Source of the DNA: Mesaphorura yosii
Lineage: Eukaryota; Arthropoda; Collembola; Poduromorpha; Tullbergiidae
Assembly: GCA_009869945.1 (NCBI GenBank)
Contig: WIXG01000240.1
Span: 58,967 to 122,966 of the forward strand
Length of the DNA: 64,000 nt
Reading direction: 5' to 3'
Under the pieces are notes generated by a model. The model ran no database searches. It saw only the letters and a program-made list of their open reading frames with translations, and had not been told where the DNA came from. Shown piece by piece: positions 14,137 through 26,201 of the stretch (the first letter of the stretch is position 1; each line of letters opens with the position of its first letter). The position numbers and the translations under genes were made by a program.

Positions 14137-16608
14137 CGAACTCAGGCTGTAGTGAACGTAATAAGTTGCACCACTATGGTTATGACAAGCAAATATTGAA
14201 ATATGGGGAAACATACTCTTATACAACGCCAACTTCTTTCTTTAGCTACGGTAGCTAGTTCGCTGTAGCAAATGGTACCCTTTAATTTCTCGTATCATAT
14301 CTTGTGGGCAGCCAAAAGAATCTATTAATTATATCACACTTCAAAATCAAGTTATCAATTTCTACGAGATCAGAATTGTCAAAATCCTTTTGTACGCATC
14401 TTTTATGTTTTCTCTTGAAAAGACATTACTCTATACATGCTACACTCTACGAGCTCACAAAAAGATGTCAACTTGCGAAGTAATTTTGTATCTCAAATCA
14501 AATGATAAGCTATATCCCTTGTGTACGCCGACGGCTTATAGTCTCTTGTGCGAGAGTGGGCCTAACACAACATTATTGAAATATACAAATGTATTATATT
14601 GAAATAAATTAATATGAGAGTTTATACGAAGTACAGCATGCATTTGCATTATTTCTTTGCTGATTCATGATTCCCAATTTTCCAAAACTGGTTAATGGTC
14701 GAAGTGGCCTCGATTCGAAATAAAACGCATAAACAATCCTGCAGAAATTCACAAGAATAATTACCGTTTTTATTGAATACTGGTAAATTAAAATGACTTC
14801 ATAATACATAAAGGATACGCACGACGCGACGCTGGGTTTCTTCACTACGCAGATGATTTTGATTGAGAACTTAATTCTTAAGACGTACAGAAACTAACAC
14901 AAACATATAGTAGTAGACTGACTCGATAATAAATATTGTTGACCCTCACAATTGTAACGGGTGACTTTAACAGAGTTACTGAAATACCCACTACCCACTA
15001 ACCTTAAACACACAAAAATTGACGCCTGAGAGCATTGCACATAATTCAGTTTAGCTGCCTCGCTCCAAATGTCAAGTGCCTCTGCTTTTGTCCTTGATTA
15101 GAACTAGAACGCAATTTTACGAAAATAAGAACTTGCTACACTACAGTGCTATTTTGTAAAGTTGTCAAATACCACAACGATTTTTGGTGACCTAGTCTAA
15201 AAAATATTTGCACGTGTCTTATCAAAAGTAAATAAGTTAGCTTAGCTAATTTCACATTTTGTCGCATGTTATCAAAAGTAGGTGCGCATTTGCACATTTA
15301 TAGCTATTGAAGTTTCTCACTTTGATTCGCCATCTCGTCTAGTCTTGACGACTCACATCATCTCATTTCGAAATGCAAGAAAATGATTATGGTAGGAGCT
15401 CACAATCATCGTTAATGGCAAGTAAATCTTTGACTAATAACAGTTGCTAATATTCCAAGAGCAGAAAAAATAAAGTCAGTGGGTTGGTTAGGTGATTTGA
15501 ATTTGCTAATACTTGTGCCTTTTAGACATGCTAAGGAATGAGTCAGTTGGGATCTAAGCTTACAGTCAATAGGTAGGATGATATGCATGTATCCGATGCA
15601 AATTCAAGTACAGTTGCACAATTCCGACATCAGATTGGGATAAAAATTATAGCAAAACCTAAAAATATAAAAACGTTGTCATTCGCAATAGAGAAAAGTA
15701 CAGATCGTCAAAAATACACACACGAACTTAAACTATTGCAACAGAAATGGCAAAAGTACTTCACCAGTGTTTGTCTCAAGTCGTGTTTTTCGTTCGAACG
15801 AAGAACCATGTGCAATAATTGAGGTAAGTGATTTTAGTTACACAAGGTCTGATCGAATGTCTCTTAGGGACTAGAGTCGATCAATCACGAGATTAAGTAT
15901 TTGTATGAACCGAGTGAATAAGAACTTAAAGTAGTCCGTAATACAAGTAGAAGATGCGACGAAATATAACCAGAAAATTGTAAGTGCGTCCTTGAACTCT
16001 TTCGCAGGACGATACAGAAACTAAAAGTCCATGTGTCAAGTAAGTTGTCAATATGTTGACAATGTTTAACAGCCTCCAAAAAACTAAGAACATTTGTGTT
16101 TTCAGTCACTTTTTGGTTTAAAAAAAATCATGTCAGAATCGACCTAAAATCTAATCCATGTAGCCTTCATCTTATGGTGGTGTTACTAAAATATTTCGCC
16201 CTAACCTTTCCTCTGCCCTTAGCCTTGCAAACTTACATACTAACATTGCAAACTGCAAACCTATCGAAGTAAACAGAAACCCTTACAAAGCACCTTGCGC
16301 CGTGTCTAGTCAGATACTTATAGTAACCCTTTGCCCTTTCGCCCCTCCGTACATCGTATTGCTCTCTATTCGTAATAAGTTGTGGAATTAATTATTGCCA
16401 ACTGACTTTACACTTCAAAGTAAAAATAAAGGAAAATGGCTGCCAAGTGCAGAAAGTTCAAAATGACAACCCAGGGTACAAGATCCACTTCCTTTTTCCT
16501 TGAAACTTCTGCTAGCTTGTAAATAAATGTATAAATAAATGGTATGTAGTAAAATACTCCATTTTACCGGGATTAGCGCGGATTATTGTACATCTCCAGA
16601 AAGCTAAA

Positions 16609-19129
16609 CTACGAATCCTTGAAGAGAGGATTCGTGTAGTTTGAAGTTGGTCTCAGACTCATCCAGTGTTGAATTTGTGACTTGAGCTCTCCGCGCTTCG
16701 CCTCAAGCCCCGACAACTGATCAAGCAATTGTGTTGTGATTCCACCCAAAATAACGTTGTCGTTTTTGAGTTCCATAACCTCTTGGCGGAGTTGCATCAA
16801 CTCTTGTCTGTCATAGCTTGCCAAACTGCTTCGGCTCTCCGTTCCTAAAACTAGTTTGTTTGGCTTGCGATAGACGGAGAATGCTCCCCCGTTTGCTGGA
16901 GACAGAAATCTGCGACCAGAAACGTCAGGTCCAAAAATGTATTTTGGCTGCATTGAAGCATCCAGCGAAGCTAGAAACGTACGATTAATAATCATATATA
17001 AATTCCCAATGTAATGTTTTCACTGCATGCTATTCCTTTACCGTGAATTCCCAGCCGATTCAGATCCAATGAAGAGCTTCGAACATGAGTCTTGCGTCTT
17101 GGTGGCTAATTTTGAAGGGAAAGCATCATTTCAGAAATTATAGACGAAATTGATTGTAATCCTAAACTTACCGGTGGAGGAGCGATGGTGCCAAGAGAAG
17201 CTTTTGGTTGTTGGCCAGAAAGTTTGGGTCTTTGAATTGATTTCAACTGCAAGTGTTGGTGTACCTTGCTTCCGCTCGGAGTGACCATGCTGCTTAAAAA
17301 TAACGAGTCCTCTGGTGTCAATCTCACAGGCACTGGTGCCACTAGGCCGCTCGTATCACATCGTGAAGAAAAATTGACTGGCTCATTGTCGAACCTTGTC
17401 CACTCTTCTATAGTATGCCAACAAATATTTAATTATAAAGTCATCTGACCACCTTAGCATGAGTTAGCAGTCAGGTTTAGTCTTTAGAGCGCGTACCTTG
17501 GGTGGGTCTCCTAATATCGTCACCATTGTCGGCTGCGTCGATCTTCTTCAGAATATGATTCCTCTGAGATCTTAATTTAATACTTGGGCGCGAAATTCCT
17601 CTAACGTCATACAGTGACGAATCTTGTCCCCTCGTGAAGTCTGGAGTATCATGGTTCTGTTCTTTGACTTTCAGAGTGAAGCCTTTCGGTGGGAGTGGCA
17701 TTCCATGTCGCCGGAGCACCACCAAGTGCATAGCCGTTTTAAATTCGATCAGATCCAAATTACCGTCTTGAGTAACGTCTGCTGTTTGCCAAATCTCACG
17801 CAACTCAACTTGATTCAATTTGCTCTTCTCAAAGAAAACCTTTGCAACATTTCCAGTTATCTAAAATAACAAGATGGCAAACATTGTTACTGACCAAGCA
17901 ATGCTTAAAAGGTAAACTAAATGAACCCTTACGATGCCAGTCAGATCTGATTGGAGTTTCAGGAATTGAGTTGTGTAATACGAATCTTGTTCAGGCGTCA
18001 TTGCCCAATACTCTCTCAATTCAGTATTCACAGATCTTGTCGTGTCTTCTTCTGCGGGTGGTAAATTCTCGCCCTCTGAAATTGTTCCCCCAGCTGATGA
18101 TGAGGATCGTGAGTCAGATGATTTGGACGAATTTTCGTGATCCGAATCTGAATATAAAATAAAAATCAACGAACTCTCGGATGTACCAGGTTTATCTTAG
18201 AGAAATTAGGCCTTGACTGCACACACCTGAATTCTCAGAGTCGTCTTCCGTTTGCAGAAGATGGCAACTTTCTTCATCATTGCTGGTCACGTCGTAAACG
18301 GTGGACAACCCTTCCTTTCCTAAAATAGCAGTGGCAGGAGCGTCGCCACAATCGTCTTCAGTCTCAACTTCCTCTTGACTGGATGAGTAGTTCACTTGTT
18401 CCGGTTCTTTAGAAAAGGGCAAACGGGATTCAATTTAGTGTCAGTCAGCAAAATAGACTTATGGAATTTTAAGCAGCATATCTCCACCGGCAAGGTTTTA
18501 AACCCATTCTCAAACCAGCGAAAGTAGAAAGAATAAAAGAATTCAAAATAACCCACCAGGTTTCTTCTCAGAGTCTGAGTTTAGTTCAATTAAGTCTGGA
18601 CTTTTAAAGGAAGAGGTGCCAGGTGTTTGATGCCAAAACGTATCTGCAATGCAAACCAATGACTGCTTTTAATTCAATGCTTTCAGAATATTATCCGCTA
18701 AATATGGCTGAAGTCGCATATATGTATGACCATATGGATGAAGTGATAGCAAACTTGTCCACAATTAGTGATGAGAAATAATAAGTGCTCAGAAAATGTG
18801 AATAAAGTAAATATTGCCTTTCATTATAACTAGATTATTAAATGAGATAATGAGAATAAGATTTCAGAGTTCATGCAAAGGCGAGAAAAGAGATTAAAGT
18901 AGAATCGTTCGAGAGGCACCATGCATAATTTTGAGACAGTGTAAATGACAGGCGATCAATTAGTAAATGCGGACAGATCCCAAGATTCAAAGCTTCGCAT
19001 GAACGTGACATGCGAAGTTAAGCGCAAATGAGGAACTTATAAAATCTTGCACATTGGTTAATCATGTAAATTTTGAATTCCCTTACCTGGTTGCTGCACA
19101 TGAATAAACTTGGACAGAGGTGCCTCCAT
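16609..19129 (-). CDS. REPS1: REPS-type EH-domain protein (RalBP1-associated)
   Basis: Eight exons give 516 residues: 19129-19087, 18643-18557, 18406-18227, 18147-17933, 17860-17497, 17407-17172, 17105-17042, 16970-16609; the phases agree at every junction. An acidic, serine-rich N-terminal part precedes one EH domain at about 149-240: REYWAMTPEQDSYY, then SKLNQVELREIW and the EF-loop DVTQDGNLDLIE, which keeps acidic residues at positions 1, 5, 9 and 12. The middle holds EWTRFDNEPVNF and a proline run, APPPPPRRK, at about 370. The C-terminus (about 451-495, RQELMQLRQEVMELK) looks like a coiled coil, the place where REPS proteins bind RalBP1. EH domains bind NPF motifs in endocytic proteins, so the expected job is receptor endocytosis under Ral GTPase. 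Vertebrate REPS1 has two EH domains; only the one matching the second is seen. The start ATG at 19129 begins a good first exon with a GTAAGG donor. Another EH family member is possible but less likely. Confidence 0.85.
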
Positions 19130-21467
19130 GGTGCGTTCGTTTCTAAAGGTACATCAAAGGTCCTCGCAGGTAGAACGATGTCGACAATCTTGCAGGGCGA
19201 TTACGAATGTAAATTTCTTGCCGTTGACTCTAACTCCAGCAGTTATTTCCATAAAATATATAATGGTAATTTTTATGAGTTTATTTGCCCCAAATATGTA
19301 TCTGGCAGATTTGGGTGCTTGCACTGTTAAGCTAGACGCTATTATTGTCGGAACACCACGTCCAAGAAGAATATGAAATATTAAAGATGACAGCAGACAG
19401 GTACAATTCTTGAAGTCACCTACGGCTTGTCACCGAGCAGTTCTATAATGCACGTCGATTGCACTTGGGCTTTCGTCAGACTAACGTGTGCTGAGAGATA
19501 GAGTTCTAGATCAAGGTTCGTTAATGTCAATCAAGAATGGCAAAATTAAGGTTGGTTACCACAAATTAACCACTGGCACAGAAGATGGGCTGGCCTTAAT
19601 TATGAGCTGAATCAGGCAGTAGCTCTCAATGTTCTCGCTTCACACTTTGGTTTCTGGTTGTTGTTTAATACTATTCGGAATTGTACTGAATTGGTAAAAC
19701 GAGTATCAGTCGAATACTTTAAAACAATGAGAAGCGTTGTGGAGTCAAGAACCAAGAAGATGAATGTACGATTTCAATTATAAAACTTGAACATATTTTA
19801 CTTGCTCAGATTAAAAACTGAATTGAAAACTGAAGGTGTTCGCGTCTCTTCAGTGAGTCAACAACTGAAGAGGAAGTCTACTCCTGTCTGACTACGTGTG
19901 TGGCTGTTTGTACTTTGCTTAATAAACTAATTGTGTTTATTGGTTTTGTATTTTATTTTTAGATACTTGCAAAGATTCAATTTTATTCTGTGTATGGTTG
20001 CGAGTACCCGTCTTTGCGCGACGTAAGCAAAGGCAAGAATACCGAGCAGCGAGTGAGGAGCCGAGGAGGCAGTAAAGGGAAGAAGGAATCGTAAAATAAG
20101 GAGTTGAATTGAACTTTCGCATTCAGCAACATTGCCATTGTAGGACTCACTCGCTCCGCCGGCACTCAACTCATCTTCTTCGTGCAACTTTGCAACACTT
20201 GGCTAAATGGTGCTTACACAAAGCGACGACGAGATTCACGAATTATTGAATGTGAAGACTCACTGTCGGTTTTATGACAATGACTTGCTAGTTGGAACCC
20301 CACATGCAAGATTCAGCGCAGTTTGTCCATGTCGGTGCCTCGATTCCGTCCCGACGGCGGCGCATGGCACGAGACGATGAAACAATGATGATGAAACGAC
20401 TGCAATATCTTTTGGCTTTGCTAATTGCGCCTTCAAAAGGTACAGAATCTTGTAGGAAATTCGCCATGACATGTGTTTTTGCATGAGGAAAAGATACCAA
20501 TTTTTGTCGGTGGTGTCGAGACGAGGATGAACGAAGAAGACGAGAAACCGTACAACATAAAATCTATTTGTACCTACTCTATACTTAGATTTCTTGAAAT
20601 TTAATTTCACAGTCTGGCATTTCACAAGGTTACTTCGCAATTTAAGATTTTACGACCAGTTTTGTCACAAGTCATTAATTTTTACTTTTACGAACGTGCT
20701 TCGTGAACAACTTCTCACTGGCAGACTCTCGTCTCCCCCATCAAACCAAGTTCAACGATTCTGTGCAGTCATCTTGGTCGGTAATGAAAAGCGTTCATTT
20801 TGGATAGACAGAAACTCAAACATGATTCGCCTGGGACCGACTGAGAGATGTATTCCACGGTCCGTGGTCACTAATTCTCGTATATGACTGTATGACTCAA
20901 GATTTTAAGACCGTAATAAAATCTGGCAACCATCGCGAAAACTGAAATCCTGCGAATCATTGCCGCATTCGCAACTAATTTTAGTCACAGAAAAACCCAC
21001 CGCTCGTAATAATTTTAAGCTTTCAAGACACCCATGATGCAAGAGCCAATAAGTGATAGATAGCCAGACCGTTGAATAGTCCAAAATATTAAAGTTAGGT
21101 TGATCAAATTCCAGGCGACGAACCTTTGGGGCAATTTGACGAATTCGTTGTTTCTTCGTCTGCAAATGCAGACGTTGCGTTGAAACGTACGATGAATCTC
21201 TTGTCAGCTCACTGCGAGCAATCGAAACTCTACGGGACGGGAAGGAAGAGCATATCAGCACATGTTCTTGTTACACATTTGAGAGCCAAATTGGAGCCAG
21301 GTTTCAATTCAGACGTCAAAGTCAAAGTGTTTCACAACAGTGCATTACAGGAATGCAGAATTAGCAAATTCGCTGTTCGCAATTAACGCTTAAATAAACC
21401 AAATACGCTGATTGTCAAAAGCAGCCAAAAAGGTACTGCCCTGTGACGTGACCGGAGAGGAACAGAA
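19130..21467. other. Intergenic region between the divergent REPS-like and ACAD8 genes
   Basis: About 2.3 kb containing the 5' ends of two divergently transcribed genes. I see no CpG-rich block, no clear TATA box at a fixed distance from either start codon, no tRNA-like cloverleaf and no repeat with clear ends. Open frames near 20272-20640 (minus) and 21126-21386 (plus) look like no known protein. Confidence 0.55.
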
Positions 21468-23470
21468 ATGCTGGGTCCCACAAAATCTATTCTGTCCCTG
21501 AGCAATTGCACCAAGCACCTAATCTCACTTTCGAAGCGGGCATCATCTTATCGAGATGGAAATTATCTAGTCAGCAACTTTGTCTCCCAAAGTAGTCAAA
21601 ACATTAGGGAGAATGGTCTCAGACTTTATGGCAGCACCGCCGCTGCGCAACAACGACCGAACACCGATGACGTTGACCACAGTCATAGTGTCAGCATCGA
21701 TCGTAAGACGTAATCTGAATCTGAATCGGCTAAATTTTGGGTTTAATTAATGCTCGTCGCCCCTCTTGCGTTTGTAGCGTCTGCTGGTCTGACTGACGAG
21801 CAAAAGCAGATACAGGAAGTGGCACAGGAATTTGCCAAAAATGAATTTTTACCCAACATGGCAGAGTGGGATGAAAAGGTAAACATACCGCACTGCTGTT
21901 CCGCTTGCTGAATGCCCAGTGCTTGACATGAGAATACGACTTATTGATATACAGGAAATATTCCCACTGGAATCTATGAGAAAAGCGGCGGCCCTCGGAT
22001 TTGGTGCTATTTATGCTCAAGAAGAGTTCGGTGGATCTGGACTTGGTCGGCTGGACGCCTCAATCATATTCGAGGCTTTAAGCCAGGGCTGTGTGTCAAC
22101 CACCGCGTACATAAGTATTCACAAGTAAGAATCCTCTTCAGATTAATGCCACAATCAACATGACGTTGTTACAGAAATTTAATCTTACATCGTTTTCTAT
22201 CTGTAAAACAGCATGTGTACGTGGATGATTGATGCCTTCGCAAATAAGACACTGCGGTCGAAATGGATTCCGCAGCTGGCGACGATGGAAAAGTTAGCCT
22301 CTTATTGCCTCACTGAGCCAGGAAGTGGGTCCGACGCGGTATCTCTGTCAACCACCGCCAAGAGGCAGGGTGATTATTTTATTCTGAATGGGTCGAAGGT
22401 AATGCCGGCCTTCCCAGGTCATACCACATGCACTCTAGCGTGCAGGATTTGAAAGTTTTGCCATTGAAATTTTAGGCTTTTATCAGTGGCGGCGGAGACA
22501 CAGACGTTTATGTGGTCATGTGTAGAACGGGATCCAGTGGTCCAAAAGGCATCTCTTGTCTCTTAGTGGAGAAGGGCAGTCCAGGTACGTGGAGGCTCCT
22601 TCCAGCTTACCAGCGCAGAGATGATCAATCATGATATGGAGCTATTTTCGACACCATTTTAGGTTTAAGTTTTGGCAAGAAGGAGAAGAAAATCGGTTGG
22701 AATTCGCAGCCGACGAGAGCCTTAATATTCGAAGACTGCAAAGTTCCAGTTTCTAATTTAGTTGGCGACGAAGGAACTGGATTCGCGATTGCCATGAAGG
22801 GACTTAACGGCGGGAGATTAAATATTGGTAAGTTTCGGCGATGTAGCTGGCGTAACTTTTGTATTGAAGCGCCCGGTCAACACATGTATAAATGCAAGTG
22901 ATATGATTTCATAGCATCCTGTTCTCTGGGCGCATGCCACGCCAGCATCGAGGCTGCAAAGGAACACTTGAAAGTTCGTCAACAATTTGGGCAGCCTCTG
23001 GCAAATTTCCAGGTATGGCTATCCTTCGGGTGTTGAGTACAATTCCTGAACGTGTTGCAATCTTGCAATACTTGTTTACTTTCAGCATAATCAATTTCAA
23101 CTGGCGCAAATGGTGACGGATTTGGTTGCCTGCCGGCTTATGGTGCGAAACGCTGCGACAGCTATGGATTCAAACCATCCCGACGTAGTTTCACTTTGTA
23201 GTATGGCGAAGTTGTTCACGACTGATAAAAGTTTCGAGGTAAACATATTTAACAGAGTAAATCTTTCCGGTTTCTGATAAAGCCGTAAAGGAACATGTTT
23301 GTTCGACATAGATTGTAAACAAGGCTCTCCAAATGCACGGAGGCTACGGTTACTTGAAGGACTACCGAGTTCAGCAGTACCTGAGAGACATAAGAGTACA
23401 CCAAATACTTGAAGGAACGAACGAGGTCATGAAGATGGTCATCTCCAAGAACTATCTCAAGGACCAATAG
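21468..23470 (+). CDS. ACAD8: Isobutyryl-CoA dehydrogenase, mitochondrial (ACAD8)
   Basis: FAD-dependent oxidation of isobutyryl-CoA to methacrylyl-CoA in valine breakdown in the mitochondrial matrix. Nine exons give 458 residues: 21468-21702, 21778-21878, 21955-22124, 22212-22398, 22476-22584, 22663-22827, 22915-23012, 23086-23238, 23312-23470. The first exon encodes a Ser/Arg/Lys-rich leader, a plausible mitochondrial presequence. The core begins [18 protein letters not shown] and shows ACAD8-specific blocks: [32 protein letters not shown] (FAD/substrate motif), [37 protein letters not shown], and [12 protein letters not shown], whose first Glu is the expected catalytic base. These blocks point to ACAD8 rather than the short/branched-chain or isovaleryl enzymes. 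The leader is about 40 residues longer than in the vertebrate enzyme, and the true start could be a later in-frame ATG. All introns are 72-87 bases except where slightly longer. Confidence 0.96.
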
Positions 23471-23640
23471 GATAGAAACGAAAATTGCGAGAATTCGCCA
23501 GAAGTTGATCTGAAGATATTTACAGCTATTTTATTTATTGTTGAATCAGTTAATGACAATGACAGCAATCGTTCAATTATTGTTCGTACCTGTTCCCGAG
23601 AGTAATTTATTTTTGTAGTTGAAGTTCAGCATTGAAATCA

Positions 23641-23646
23641 AATAAA
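23641..23646 (+). terminator. Poly(A) signal, ACAD8
   Basis: AATAAA 170 bases after the ACAD8 stop, the only canonical signal in the 490-base gap before CHID1. The rest of the gap 23471-23960 shows nothing else recognisable. Confidence 0.6.
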
Positions 23647-23960
23647 AGTTGACATTTTAACAGTTCATGGCATTGACGGTAGACCGGACTCAAATGTAAC
23701 AAAGAAATGGAGCAGCCGTCATATGCGATTGCCACAGTCCGGCAAAAACCGGTTCATAAATCTGTACGTGCAAGTAGCATTAAAGGTTCGATTTCGCCGG
23801 AAGGCACGACAGATTGTCAACACAATTCGAGCTCGTCTGACAGAGTTTAAATCAATCTTCCTAGATAATACCGTGTAAATCCAAAATGTGCTGATAATTG
23901 CAGAAAAACGACAGCTAGAAAATTCGAAACTACGGATAGAGATAGATAAAGAGTTTCGTC

Positions 23961-25572
23961 ATGAAGGTCTGCCATTCGGTGTACAACAGCTTGCTGCTGG
24001 TGCTCATTGTAAACGTCACATTTGCCACAATTTCTCCAAGCGATAAGAAGAAGGCCAAAGATTCAGGGGATCTCAATTTGAAGGTATTAAACATCTGCAG
24101 CCTTTTCAGTGGTTTCGGGCAACTTGGAAAGAATCAAAATATGGCATTCGTTTTTATTTTCCTAAGACTGGTCCAGTTGGGGAGACGGTATATGAGAGGG
24201 GACTTGTTGTTAAGAACCCAGATCCAACAGACATCATTGTTGAGAGCGGTGCGTACTGCAAGAAGGTCAACGTTAGAAATACTACCGTTCCAGTACTTGG
24301 TTATGTGACTCCGGTAAGTTCGACGTACATCATGGGCCTATTTCGTACGATCATCGATTCTCGTGTCTTCTTAGTGGAACAACCATGGATATGATGTGGC
24401 CAAGATATTTGCCAATAAATTCACAATGGTATCACCCGTCTGGCTGCAAATTAAACGAAAACCCACTGGCACTTATTTAATGACAGGGACACATGACATA
24501 GATCACGATTGGGTTCGTGAGGTCAAGAAGCGTGGAAAGAAGTCTCAAGTAAAAAGTAAGCTGTGCTTCTCACACTTGTAAATATCTCCAGAGATTACTC
24601 CTGAATGTGATTTCTTGTTCATTCCAATTTCAAAGTACTTCCAAGGGTGCTCTTCGATCAGTGGACAAGTGACGACTTCTACGCGCTGTTCACGACTGGA
24701 ACTGAACCGAAGGAACTAATTAAGACGCTAATCACGTCGGCGAAGGTGTGCGAAGCTAAATTAACTGCGGTAGTGTGCGGTCAACTTCTGTTTCTGTTTC
24801 TTCACAGGCGTATAAATTCGACGGCGTGGTTCTTGAAGTGTGGAGTCAGTTGGGCGGACAAGCAAAGAAGGCTTTGCATGCGCTAATAAAATCCATTGGT
24901 GAAGCCTTCCAGAAAGCTAACTTGGTGCTCGTCTTAGTAATTCCTCCGCCTGTTACCAATGCTGGGAAGGAGGGCATGATCAACCTTGAAGACATTAAAC
25001 AAATTTATCATTCTGTCGATTACTTCTCGGTGATGACGTACGACTACTCGAGTCCAGAAAGACCAGGCAAGAACTTTGCCCAATTTTACTGAGTCTCTTT
25101 GAAAGCACCCGTTACACCTGACATTTTTGTCACGCATAGGAGCAAATAGTCCAATCAACTGGATTACAAAGTGCATCGAAACACTCTGCCCCATGAAAGC
25201 AGAACGTTCCAAGTTTTTAGTTGGGCTGAATTTCTACGGCTATGATTTCACCACCACGGGAGGAAGGCCAGTATTTGGTAAAAATTACTTCGATCTCCTG
25301 AAAACCACCATGAAGATTCAATGGAGTGATGATGTGGAGGAACATTTCTTCGAAACCAAGTGAGTGTTGGATCGAGAGCCCGAGAATTTATGTCCTCAAC
25401 TTCAATCCTGATATCATTCCTTCATTCTAGAATTGATGACGGGACGCACACAGTATTCTATCCATCTCTACTCTCTATAAAACGGAGAATCGAACTTGCT
25501 GAGAAGTTGGGCACGGGACTGGCAATCTGGGAACTTGGACAAGGCTTAGATTATTTCTACGATTTGCTATAA
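23961..25572 (+). CDS. CHID1: Chitinase domain-containing protein 1 (CHID1)
   Basis: Secreted or lysosomal member of the GH18 fold, known in vertebrates to bind sugars and stabilin-1. Seven exons give 393 residues, the same length as the human protein: 23961-24083, 24167-24313, 24375-24555, 24636-24745, 24808-25066, 25140-25359, 25431-25572. The N-terminus has a signal peptide (hydrophobic [13 protein letters not shown]). Family blocks follow: [79 protein letters not shown] and the C-terminal [15 protein letters not shown]. The DxxDxDxE catalytic signature of active chitinases is degenerate here (FDGVVLEVW), as in other CHID1 proteins, so carbohydrate binding rather than chitin hydrolysis is expected. 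The fifth intron uses a GC donor; reading through it gives a stop within 10 codons. ACAD8 lies upstream on the same strand, 490 bases away, with its own poly(A) signal, so the two are probably separate transcripts. Confidence 0.95.
25067..25139 (+). other. GC-AG intron in CHID1
   Basis: The donor is CCAG|GCAAGA and the acceptor CGCATAG. Splicing joins SSPERPG to ANSPINW, matching the conserved family spacing. No GT donor in frame gives this. AG|GCAAG is the usual form of a functional GC donor. Confidence 0.85.
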
Positions 25573-25748
25573 TTGTTGGTCATTTGCGCATTTCAAGCAA
25601 AGCAAAGTTTGAATCAAATCATATAATATTAGTCAACTACCGTCCAATTGTTGAAGTTTAAGCATTCCACTTGCTTGTCTAATGAGTAGAGAGTCATCTG
25701 GATTTTGGAAATGCAACTACCGTACTTATATCGTACTGTTGTGTTACC

Positions 25749-25754
25749 AATAAA
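25749..25754 (+). terminator. Poly(A) signal, CHID1
   Basis: AATAAA 177 bases after the CHID1 stop codon. Confidence 0.5.
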
Positions 25755-25989
25755 ACGTTTTTTCGAAGAAATTCGCTGAGATCTTTTCTTCTTGTTACCA
25801 TTTGCTCGGAAACCTGTCCCACTTGCGAGCATATTCAATTGTTTATTTATCCAGTCTCATTTCCAATTCAGATATAACACGTAAATTCACATGAATCAAA
25901 CGATTCTTCTTTTGGTTGAAGAGTTGCACCGGTGGTCATTAGTTTAATTGAAGTATTGAGTATATATTTACTTTTGGTTTTAACTCTAG

Positions 25990-26201
25990 CAAAAAAGTGT
26001 GAATATTCCCATCAAGTACCCAATTCGAGCGATCATTGCAATTTTTGCAACTTGCGAAATCACGCTCCATACCGCGCCGACGTTCCGTATCTGTGTGGCG
26101 TTGGTAATAAATTATGTACATTGTACTGTGAAGCATGCACAAATACAAATACAGCTCAGCACGAGTGCAAAACGATAAATGGCATTGCCATAAACACATA
26201 A
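25990..26201 (+). CDS. Possible terminal exon of a small cysteine-rich secreted peptide
   Basis: Following a strong pyrimidine tract and acceptor (ending TCTAG at 25989) is an open frame of about 70 codons with eight cysteines: KKC, SSDHCNFC, VPYLCGVGNKLC, TLYCEAC and QHEC, then TAA at 26199-26201. The spacing around PYLCGVGNKLC-x3-C faintly recalls Kazal-type inhibitors, but it does not match the standard Kazal pattern. There is no in-frame ATG in the open frame, so an upstream exon with a signal peptide would be needed; I could not join one convincingly. It may be chance in a 2.7-kb gap. Confidence 0.2.

Larger units (their letters stand above)
12636..16608. other. PLC-epsilon 3' flank and intergenic AT-rich DNA
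   Basis: About 4 kb of AT-rich sequence between convergent genes: the PLC-epsilon stop on the left and the REPS-like stop on the right. It contains AATAAA motifs on the plus strand at 13080 and 14131 that could end the PLC-epsilon transcript. A weak frame near 15583-15822 has no family resemblance and no clear splice sites. I see no RNA gene, no terminal inverted repeats and no transposase. Confidence 0.6.

Noticed and set aside
15583-15822. 79-codon plus-strand frame in the PLC-epsilon/REPS gap
   Set aside because: Composition is like the AT-rich surroundings; no family match, no good start context.
20272-20640. 122-codon minus-strand frame between REPS and ACAD8
   Set aside because: No recognisable domain. 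A plus-strand frame overlaps the same bases, and neither has splice or codon support.
21126-21386. 86-codon plus-strand frame before ACAD8, considered as an upstream ACAD8 exon or separate gene
   Set aside because: ACAD8 already has a complete start with a presequence-like leader; the frame has no similarity to anything I know.
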